Of a stretch of DNA of 5,403 nt, positions 1 through 5,403 are shown one piece after another. Numbering within the stretch: the first letter of the stretch is position 1; every line of letters starts with the position of its first letter. Made by a program: the position numbers and the translations under genes. The notes beneath the pieces are model-generated. The model searched no databases. It worked only from the letters and a program-made list of their open reading frames with translations, and was not told where the DNA came from. The stretch comes from a bacterium. Its GTDB lineage: Bacteria; Bacillota_I; Bacilli_A; Acholeplasmatales; JAEDCM01. The stretch covers positions 1 to 5,403 of the forward strand of contig JAILIR010000206.1 of assembly GCA_024695185.1 (NCBI GenBank). Direction: 5' to 3'.

Positions 1-578
1 TTAGTCATATTTGTTAGAGTAATACCAGGATGAGCTAAACTCATTTTATTAGGGCTATCTTTATATAACTCCATTAGTGATGCCATTAGAAATCTTTTAG
101 AGTTTCCATACCTTTTGTTTTTGGATTTATAATTTCTATGATCTATATCTAATTCATCATATTTACCCCACACATTAGCAATAGAGCTTACGGCAATTAC
201 TTTCTTATTTGGAAGATTATTTTCCTTTAATCTATTAATAATATAATAGGGAGCAAGGAAGTTTGTGGTAAATACATTATCATAATTAAAACTTGTAATG
301 TGTTTTTCCTTTGTAAGAATTCCCGCATTTATAATTAAATAATCTATTTTTAGTTCAATAAGTTTTTCTGTAGCTTGCTTTACAGAATTGATATCTTCCA
401 TATCGCATATTAAAATGTCAATTTTAGCATTTGGATTAATTTCAAGTAATTTTGTTTTTTGGTCCTCTGATTTTTGTAAGTTTCTATTAACTAATATAAT
501 ATTATAGTCATTGACTAATCTTTTAATTACTTCATAGCCTAACCCACCAGTAGAACCTGTAATTGCGAGTGTTTTCAT
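1..578 (-). CDS. Short-chain dehydrogenase/reductase (SDR), partial, C-terminus off the left edge
   Basis: 192 codons are visible, from ATG at 578-576 to the window edge with no stop. The start is fixed by an AGGTGA ribosome-binding site at 588-583, four bases upstream. It is a classical SDR with a Rossmann fold: the TGxxxGxG nucleotide-binding loop is TGSTGGLG (residues 7-14), NAG is at 84-86, the structural Asn at about 106, the catalytic Ser at 131/132, YGNSK gives Tyr157 and Lys161, and the HPG cofactor loop is at 183-185. Arg32 right after the second beta strand suggests NADP(H) over NAD(H), by inference. Expected activity is reversible NAD(P)-dependent oxidation or reduction of an alcohol or carbonyl in the cytoplasm; the substrate cannot be told. 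The HPG-T-x-TN loop resembles the retinol dehydrogenase/protochlorophyllide reductase-like branch. It lies downstream of tRNA-Lys on the same strand, separated by a terminator, and has its own promoter. The family is confident; the specific function is unknown. Confidence 0.93.
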   Translation of the reverse strand, partial: MKTLAITGSTGGLGYEVIKRLVNDYNIILVNRNLQKSEDQKTKLLEINPNAKIDILICDMEDINSVKQATEKLIELKIDYLIINAGILTKEKHITSFNYDNVFTTNFLAPYYIINRLKENNLPNKKVIAVSSIANVWGKYDELDIDHRNYKSKNKRYGNSKRFLMASLMELYKDSPNKMSLAHPGITLTNMT

Positions 579-594
579 AGTATCACCTATAATC

Positions 595-623
595 ATTATA
601 AATATAAATAAAAAAGACTTCAA
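595..623 (-). promoter_or_regulatory. Sigma-A promoter of the SDR gene
   Basis: Reading the minus strand, TTGAAG (623-618) and a perfect TATAAT (600-595) are separated by exactly 17 bases. The predicted transcription start, seven bases past the -10, falls at about 588, on the first base of the AGGTGA ribosome-binding site, so the leader would be only about 10 nt. The -35 box lies inside the tRNA-Lys terminator hairpin. The match is read directly; use in vivo is inferred. Confidence 0.65.
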
Positions 624-634
624 TAATGAAGTCT
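610..634 (-). terminator. Intrinsic terminator of tRNA-Lys
   Basis: On the minus strand an 8-bp perfect stem, AGACTTCA (634-627) with TGAAGTCT (622-615), closes a 4-base loop and runs straight into a run of six T (615-610, the first being the last stem base). It starts 11 bases past the tRNA CCA end, as expected for a single-tRNA transcript. The plus strand has no matching T-run, so it is directional. Confidence 0.85.
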
Positions 635-645
635 AATATTCAAAG

Positions 646-721
646 TGGTACACCTTTAGGGACTCGAACCCTAGACCCACTGATTAAGAGTCAGTTGCTC
701 TACCAACTGAGCTAAAGGTGC
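646..721 (-). tRNA. tRNA-Lys (anticodon CUU)
   Basis: A full 76-nt cloverleaf folds on the minus strand. The 7-bp acceptor stem begins GCACCTT and includes a G1-U72 wobble. The D arm is GCTC/GAGC with the AGTTGGTA loop; the anticodon stem ACTGA/TCAGT carries the loop CTCTTAA with anticodon CTT, reading AAG lysine codons. The variable loop is 5 nt and the T arm has stem TAGGG/CCCTA with loop TTCGAGT. Discriminator A and an encoded CCA (648-646) complete it. It stands alone rather than in a tRNA cluster, with a near-consensus promoter upstream and a terminator downstream. The 3' end shows no sign of an integrated element. Confidence 0.98.
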
Positions 722-743
722 ATATTTTAACACTGCATTATTT

Positions 744-771
744 ATTATAGCAAAATATTAAAAAAAGTCAA
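744..771 (-). promoter_or_regulatory. Sigma-A promoter of tRNA-Lys
   Basis: On the minus strand TTGACT (771-766) and TATAAT (749-744) are 16 bases apart. The predicted start at about 737 gives a 16-nt 5' leader for RNase P to remove. The bases between -10 and start (AAATAATG) are A+T-rich with no long GC discriminator, so strong stringent control is not obvious. Confidence 0.8.
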
Positions 772-787
772 TTATTTTTTTCATTTA

Positions 788-816
788 TTATTACATTTAT
801 TTATAAATGATAATAA
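788..816. repeat. Imperfect inverted repeat upstream of gdhA
   Basis: TTATTA plus CATTTAT (788-800) is the inverse of ATAAATG plus TAATAA (803-809 and 811-816), giving 13 paired positions around a 2-base centre with one unpaired A at 810. It lies about 90 bases upstream of the gdhA -35 box and behind the tRNA-Lys promoter, in the divergent region. It could be a regulator site, a weak hairpin or chance in very A+T-rich DNA. No known operator consensus was recognised, and nothing else was seen in 817-903. Confidence 0.35.
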
Positions 817-836
817 CATAATAATGACTTATGTGA

Positions 837-2315
<1,479 letters not shown>

Positions 2316-2324
2316 TAAAAAAAT

Positions 2325-2355
2325 AATGGATTGGGTTTCCAATCCATTTTTTATT
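2325..2355 (+). terminator. Intrinsic terminator of gdhA
   Basis: A perfect 10-bp stem, AATGGATTGG (2325-2334) with CCAATCCATT (2339-2348), closes a GTTT loop and is followed by more T (2347-2352 are all T). It begins 10 bases after the gdhA stop. The A-run just before the stem would also give a T-run on the minus strand, so it may stop transcription both ways. Confidence 0.92.
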
Positions 2356-2382
2356 GATATTTTTTTAGATATATAGTATAAT
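2354..2382 (+). promoter_or_regulatory. Near-consensus sigma-A promoter behind gdhA, with no conventional gene downstream
   Basis: TTGATA (2354-2359), a 17-base spacer and a perfect TATAAT (2377-2382) begin inside the T-rich tail of the gdhA terminator. The predicted start is about 2389. No gene follows on this strand; a strong hairpin plus T-run starts at 2421. The sequence match is as good as those of the flanking genes; activity is inferred. Confidence 0.55.
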
Positions 2383-2388
2383 GAAATC

Positions 2389-2459
2389 GCAATGGATACT
2401 GGTTTAGAAATTTGCAAATGAAAAGGGATAGAGGTGCAACTCTATCCCTTTTGCTTTTT
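2389..2459 (+). ncRNA. Candidate small RNA of about 70 nt (promoter plus terminator unit)
   Basis: The unit is inferred from a promoter at 2354-2382 and a Rho-independent terminator at 2421-2459. The predicted transcript has about 32 nt of unstructured 5' region followed by a 13-bp hairpin and a U-rich tail, the layout of a small base-pairing RNA. The 5' region holds ATTTGCAAAT (2410-2419), a 10-base perfect palindrome, and a 9-codon mini-ORF, MDTGLEICK, from ATG at 2392 to TGA at 2421, starting only about 3 nt into the predicted RNA. I recognise no known RNA family; it is far too short for 6S, SRP RNA, tmRNA or RNase P RNA. Alternatives are a leaderless peptide transcript, a decayed gene remnant, or a second safety terminator with a chance promoter. 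Confidence 0.4.
2421..2459 (+). terminator. Strong intrinsic terminator, 13-bp stem
   Basis: AAAAGGGATAGAG (2421-2433) pairs perfectly with CTCTATCCCTTTT (2440-2452) around a 6-base loop, GTGCAA, and is followed by GC and five T (2455-2459). The T-rich tail is better on the plus strand; the minus strand offers only TTTT followed by CATTT. Its position 70 bases past the gdhA terminator points to a separate transcript rather than to gdhA. Confidence 0.8.
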
Positions 2460-2468
2460 AATTATATT

Positions 2469-2502
2469 AAAACGCTAGATTTGGCTTAATCTAGTGTTTT
2501 TT
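2469..2502. terminator. Third hairpin terminator, overlapping the methyltransferase stop codon
   Basis: AAAACGCTAGATT (2469-2481) and AATCTAGTGTTTT (2488-2500) form a 13-position stem with a 6-base loop (2482-2487). The pair 2474/2495 is a G-U wobble in plus-strand RNA but an A-C mismatch in minus-strand RNA, and the longer T-run (2497-2502) also lies on the plus side. Its place at the 3' end of the minus-strand methyltransferase makes a shared, bidirectional terminator likely. The TAG stop of that gene (2493-2491) lies inside the stem. Confidence 0.65.
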
Positions 2503-3273
2503 CATTAATATAGCATAACTTATAAAATGCTCTATATTAAATTTTCCATTAGTGTTTTCTTCAAGCATTTTTATATGCTCTGCATTAAACTTTTCTAATG
2601 TATTAGGATCTAGTGCTGCACCTGTACCACGACACGCTCTAATACGCCCTGCCCATGAATCAATAGTAAATGGAATATCCTTATCAAATAAATCCTCTTT
2701 AACTATTTCAAATTTATCAAGCAACTCAATTGGTACATGTGGCATAGTTCTTTCTGCATTACAGCCAGTCCAATTAGGATTGTATCTTAGAATTAAATCT
2801 TCACTCTTTTGAGCTATTTTATCTTCCTTAGGCAACCATGCCATGTAAGTGATAATTACTTTTCCATCATCTTTAAGTAATTTATCTAAAGTATTAACTA
2901 ATGTTTTAGGATCCAAGTACCAAATACATTGACAAATTGATATTGCATCAAAGCTTTTAGGCTTAAAATCTAATTCTTCAGCACTTTTTGGATAGTATTC
3001 TATATCCATTCCTTTAGATAGTTTAATAGCTTCATCTATTTGACTTTCTGAAATATCAGTACCAATTATTTTTGCGCCATACTTATAGATATTTCTAGGA
3101 ATTACACCTGTACCTGTACCGATGTCTAATAGAGTAGTACCCTTAATTCCTATACCATTATCTATAAAACAATCATAGAATTCTTTGGGATAAATATCTC
3201 TATATAAGGCATAATCTGCACTTGTATTCGAAAAGTCAAAGTTGTTGTTTTTATCAATGTTGTTAAATTTCAT
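2491..3273 (-). CDS. Class I SAM-dependent methyltransferase, substrate unknown
   Basis: 260 residues. The start is ATG at 3273-3271, eight bases after AAAGGGG (3288-3282); an in-frame ATG at 3291 is rejected because that ribosome-binding site would lie inside its first codons. Motif I is LLDIGTGTG (48-56), which binds SAM. GTDIS (71-75) carries the acidic Asp73 for the SAM ribose. The acidic/post-II strand is FDAISICQCIWYLDP (108-122), followed by the KLLKDDGKVII helix-strand (131-141). These place it in the Methyltransf_11/25 group. The C-terminal third (SWAGRIRACRGTGAALD, 206-222, then a helix ending near EHF) matches a common soluble bacterial subfamily annotated only as SAM methyltransferase; a small-molecule target is more likely than nucleic acid, by inference. 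It has no membrane segment or signal peptide. It is transcribed alone, divergent from the flavoprotein operon and convergent with gdhA, so context gives no substrate clue. TAG stop. Confidence 0.92.
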   Translation of the reverse strand: MKFNNIDKNNNFDFSNTSADYALYRDIYPKEFYDCFIDNGIGIKGTTLLDIGTGTGVIPRNIYKYGAKIIGTDISESQIDEAIKLSKGMDIEYYPKSAEELDFKPKSFDAISICQCIWYLDPKTLVNTLDKLLKDDGKVIITYMAWLPKEDKIAQKSEDLILRYNPNWTGCNAERTMPHVPIELLDKFEIVKEDLFDKDIPFTIDSWAGRIRACRGTGAALDPNTLEKFNAEHIKMLEENTNGKFNIEHFISYAILMKKH

Positions 3274-3305
3274 ATCATTATCCCCTTTCATATAATATTA
3301 TTTTC

Positions 3306-3333
3306 ATTATACTCTCTAAATTTAAAAAGTCAA
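3306..3333 (-). promoter_or_regulatory. Sigma-A promoter of the methyltransferase gene
   Basis: On the minus strand TTGACT (3333-3328) and TATAAT (3311-3306) are 16 bases apart, the same hexamers and spacing as the tRNA-Lys promoter. The predicted start near 3299 gives a leader of about 26 nt containing AAAGGGG. Confidence 0.75.
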
Positions 3334-3340
3334 ATCTATA

Positions 3341-3369
3341 TTTTATTAAATCATTAAATGATTTATAAT
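3341..3369 (+). promoter_or_regulatory. Probable promoter of the flavoprotein operon, weak -35
   Basis: A perfect TATAAT (3364-3369) has only TTTTAT (3341-3346) at 17-base spacing, so the -35 is poor compared with the other promoters here. The predicted start, seven bases past the -10, is 3376, the first base of AGGTGA, giving a leader of about 11 nt. The weak -35 and the palindrome in the spacer fit a regulated promoter. Confidence 0.5.
3347..3365. promoter_or_regulatory. Perfect 19-bp palindrome over the flavoprotein operon promoter (possible operator)
   Basis: TAAATCATT-A-AATGATTTA has two perfect 9-base arms around a single central base. It fills the gap between the presumed -35 and -10 of the downstream operon and overlaps the first two bases of the -10. 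With a 1-base centre it cannot be a hairpin loop, so a dimeric DNA-binding protein is the natural reading. No regulator family was recognised from the sequence, and no regulator gene lies in the window. A+T-rich composition raises the odds of a chance palindrome. Confidence 0.4.
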
Positions 3370-3386
3370 ATATTTAGGTGATAATT

Positions 3387-4520
3387 ATGAGAATCGGTAT
3401 AGTTGGAAGTGGTCCAGCAGGACTAACTGCCGCAATTAGTTTAAAAAGAAAATATCCAGATAGTGAAGTAACTATTTTTGAATATATGCCAAAACTTGGT
3501 AAAAAGTTACTTGCTTCAGGTAATGGAAAGGGTAATGTTAGTAACACTAACATGTCTGTTGAATACTATAATACTCCACTTGTAAAAGATATTATTAAAA
3601 TGGATGTTGTAGGTTTTTTAAATTCGTGTGGTATTTTAACTAAAATAGATAGAGAAGGTAGAATATACCCGTATAATGAACAAGCAGCTACAGTAGTAGA
3701 ATGCCTTAACTTAGAATTATATGAACTAGGTATAAAGGTTGTTAAAGAAAAAGTAGTTGGTTTAGGTACCAATTATTTAACTACGTTCTTTGATTCTTAT
3801 GCTTTTGATAAGATAATTATTGCCTCAGGCGGAAAATCACAAGAATTCTTAGGATCAGATGGTTCAATGTATCGTGCTATTGAAGGGTTGGGCCATACTA
3901 TCACTAATTTAAAGCCAGCTCTATGTCCTATAAAAACAAAAGAAGATTTTTCCGATATTCAAGGCTTAAGATGTAAAGTAAGTGCTAGAGCATATAATGG
4001 TGATGAATATTACGAGGATAAAGGTGAACTATTATTTAAGGAAGACGGCATATCAGGAATAATAGTATTCCAAATATCAAGCATATTTGCTAGAAGCACT
4101 ATGGGAAGTATTACCTTTGACTTTTTCCCTGATATGAGTGAAGATGAACTAACAAATATTATTAAAAGCCTAAAACAAGATAGATATATAGATGTTGCTT
4201 TAATGGGTATTATAAATAGAAAATTATTAAATCATATATTAGGAGATACAAGAGGAAAATTCTTAAAAGAATTTGATGCCTCTAATCTAGCTTATAAGCT
4301 TAAAAATTATAAGATAGAATGTAGTAAAAACTATGAATTTGTGCAATCACAAATTACTGTTGGTGGAGTTTCTTTAATAGAAGTTAAAGAATCACTAGAA
4401 TCAAGAATTGTACCTAACTATTATTTTATAGGAGAAGTACTAGATGTTGATGGCTTAAGTGGAGGTTATAATATCCACTTTGCGATAGCTTCAGCATTAT
4501 GGGTTGCTAAGAATATATGA
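3387..4520 (+). CDS. HI0933/YhiN-family (BaiN-like) FAD-binding flavoprotein
   Basis: 377 residues. The start is ATG at 3387, six bases after AGGTG (3376-3380); an in-frame GTG at 3378 lies within that ribosome-binding site and is rejected. The N-terminal FAD-binding loop is GIVGSGPAGLTAA (4-16) with Glu32 at the end of the second strand for the FAD ribose. Family blocks follow: KLGKKLLASGNGKGN (36-50), the ASGG turn (146-149), ELLFKEDGISG (214-224), VFQISS (227-232), ITVGGVSL (323-330) and the C-terminal FAD motif GEVLDVDGLSGGYN (349-362). The family is COG2081, which includes YhiN and the proposed bile-acid enzyme BaiN; many members are labelled aminoacetone oxidase on slim evidence. A flavin-dependent redox reaction in the cytoplasm is expected, substrate unknown. 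At residue 49 a Gly replaces the Cys of the usual GGGRCN/GNGRCN motif. It is slightly shorter than the usual 390-420 residues. Its TGA overlaps the next start (ATGA), so the two are almost surely co-translated. Confidence 0.92.
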   Translation: MRIGIVGSGPAGLTAAISLKRKYPDSEVTIFEYMPKLGKKLLASGNGKGNVSNTNMSVEYYNTPLVKDIIKMDVVGFLNSCGILTKIDREGRIYPYNEQAATVVECLNLELYELGIKVVKEKVVGLGTNYLTTFFDSYAFDKIIIASGGKSQEFLGSDGSMYRAIEGLGHTITNLKPALCPIKTKEDFSDIQGLRCKVSARAYNGDEYYEDKGELLFKEDGISGIIVFQISSIFARSTMGSITFDFFPDMSEDELTNIIKSLKQDRYIDVALMGIINRKLLNHILGDTRGKFLKEFDASNLAYKLKNYKIECSKNYEFVQSQITVGGVSLIEVKESLESRIVPNYYFIGEVLDVDGLSGGYNIHFAIASALWVAKNI

Positions 4521-5403
4521 TAAAAATAGATAATATTAAAGTGCCTCTAGACTATGATGATTTAGTAATAAAAAATATTTTAGAAAAGAAATTAAAGGAT
4601 AAAATTATTGACTTTAAGATACATAAAAGAGCAATAGACGCTAGAAATGACAATGTTATTTTTAACATGTCTTTTTTAGTAAATTTAAAAAATGAAGCTA
4701 AACATAAAGGCTTAATTTATAAACCTAAAAAGCCTTTAGTTGTGCCAAAATCTACTAATAAGAGTGTTGTAATAGTAGGTAGTGGACCTGCTGGATTATT
4801 TAATGCTTTAATACTTATAGAAGCTGGGTTAAAGCCTATAATTATTGAGCGTGGTAAGGATGTTGCTGGTAGAGAGCATGATATAGATGAACTACTAAAA
4901 AACAAGAAGCTTAATAAAGATTCTAACTTTGTTTATGGTATTGGTGGAGCTGGTACATATAGTGATGGTAAGCTAACAACAAATATCAATAGTGAATACA
5001 ATAGCTTTGTTTTAGAAACATTTGTTAAGTTTGGTGCTGATCCTGATATTTTAGTTGATTCAAAACCACATATAGGTACTGATGTACTTAAAAAAATAGT
5101 AGCTAATATGACTGATTATATTAATAGTTTTGGTCATATTTATTTTAACCATACCTTTGTTGATATAATGGATAAAAAAATAAAGTGTATTAATGAAGAT
5201 AAAGAAGTATATTTTGATTTTGATTATTTAGTACTTGCTATAGGACACTCACCTAAAGAAACATTTAAGATGTTATATGATAAAGGACTAGAAATGGAAG
5301 CTAAACCTTTTAGTATGGGTGTTAGAATAGAACATAAACAAGAATTAATTAATAAAATACAATATGGTAAGTTCTATAATAATAAGAATTTACCACATGC
5401 AAC
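4517..5403 (+). CDS. COG2509-type FAD-dependent dehydrogenase, partial, C-terminus off the right edge
   Basis: 295 codons are visible without a stop; full-length relatives are roughly 460-530 residues. The ATG at 4517 overlaps the previous TGA as ATGA. No good Shine-Dalgarno precedes it, so it probably depends on translational coupling; the conserved N-terminal stretch argues against a later start. An N-terminal domain (1-80) contains the family hallmark KRAIDAR (37-43). The FAD-binding Rossmann unit is VVIVGSGPAGLF (84-95) with Glu111. Then come the characteristic GIGGAGTYSDGKLTT (141-155), KPHIGTDVL (183-191), the second FAD strand YLVLAIGHSP (237-246) and PFSMGVRIEH (264-273). COG2509 proteins are soluble predicted FAD-dependent dehydrogenases with no settled substrate. 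Sitting directly behind another orphan flavoprotein, it may share a substrate or electron path with it, which is inference. Confidence 0.93.
   Translation, partial: MIKIDNIKVPLDYDDLVIKNILEKKLKDKIIDFKIHKRAIDARNDNVIFNMSFLVNLKNEAKHKGLIYKPKKPLVVPKSTNKSVVIVGSGPAGLFNALILIEAGLKPIIIERGKDVAGREHDIDELLKNKKLNKDSNFVYGIGGAGTYSDGKLTTNINSEYNSFVLETFVKFGADPDILVDSKPHIGTDVLKKIVANMTDYINSFGHIYFNHTFVDIMDKKIKCINEDKEVYFDFDYLVLAIGHSPKETFKMLYDKGLEMEAKPFSMGVRIEHKQELINKIQYGKFYNNKNLPHA

Noticed and set aside
646..721. tRNA-Lys as an integration site
   Set aside because: No integrase, no direct repeat of the tRNA 3' end and no compositional jump were seen; the tRNA simply has its own terminator followed by an ordinary SDR gene.
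806..828. Possible Fur box (AAATGATAATAACATAATAATG)
   Set aside because: It contains GATAAT-like hexamers but lacks the inverted ATTATC half-site of a Fur box, and gdhA is not a typical Fur target.
3274..3291. Upstream ATG extending the methyltransferase by six residues
   Set aside because: The AAAGGGG Shine-Dalgarno would lie inside those codons; it is correctly spaced for the ATG at 3273.
4509..4525. Use of TGA as tryptophan (mycoplasma code), suggested by TGA followed at once by TAA at the end of the HI0933-family gene
   Set aside because: Every tryptophan in the window is TGG and no conserved position needs an internal TGA, whereas code-4 genomes of similar composition mostly use TGA. 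The tandem stop is treated as chance.

Overview
The window is A+T-rich chromosomal DNA from a low-GC Gram-positive bacterium (Bacillota, clostridial or bacilli-like). The evidence is strong Shine-Dalgarno sequences (AGGAGG, AGGTGA, AAAGGGG), canonical sigma-A promoters (TTGAxx-16/17-TATAAT), short intrinsic terminators, AGA-biased arginine codons and A/T-ending codons. All visible tryptophans use TGG and no gene has an internal TGA, so the standard bacterial code (table 11) fits better than the mycoplasma code. The exact genus cannot be read from the sequence.

Layout, left to right. (1) Positions 1-578, minus strand: a short-chain dehydrogenase/reductase whose C-terminus runs off the left edge. 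(2) Positions 595-771, minus strand: a complete tRNA-Lys(CUU) with its own promoter and terminator; the terminator hairpin overlaps the -35 box of the SDR promoter. (3) Positions 772-2352, plus strand: a leader with an imperfect inverted repeat, a good promoter, gdhA (452-residue hexameric-type glutamate dehydrogenase) and a strong terminator. (4) Positions 2353-2502: a gene-poor strip that contains a near-consensus promoter followed about 30 bases after its predicted start by a 13-bp terminator hairpin, a candidate small RNA of about 70 nt with a 9-codon mini-ORF. A third hairpin overlaps the stop codon of the next gene. (5) Positions 2491-3273, minus strand: a class I SAM-dependent methyltransferase. 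(6) Positions 3274-3386: a divergent promoter region with a perfect 19-bp palindrome. (7) Positions 3387-5403, plus strand: two flavoprotein genes overlapping by ATGA, an HI0933/YhiN (BaiN-like) flavoprotein and a COG2509-type FAD-dependent dehydrogenase cut by the right edge.

Functionally, these look like mostly independent housekeeping and metabolic units: ammonia assimilation or glutamate metabolism (gdhA), translation (tRNA-Lys), an orphan methyltransferase, an orphan SDR, and one real operon, the coupled flavoprotein pair. Nothing points to a mobile element, CRISPR array or defence island. The least explained parts are the promoter-hairpin unit behind gdhA, the palindrome in front of the flavoprotein operon, and a substituted near-invariant cysteine in the HI0933-family protein.
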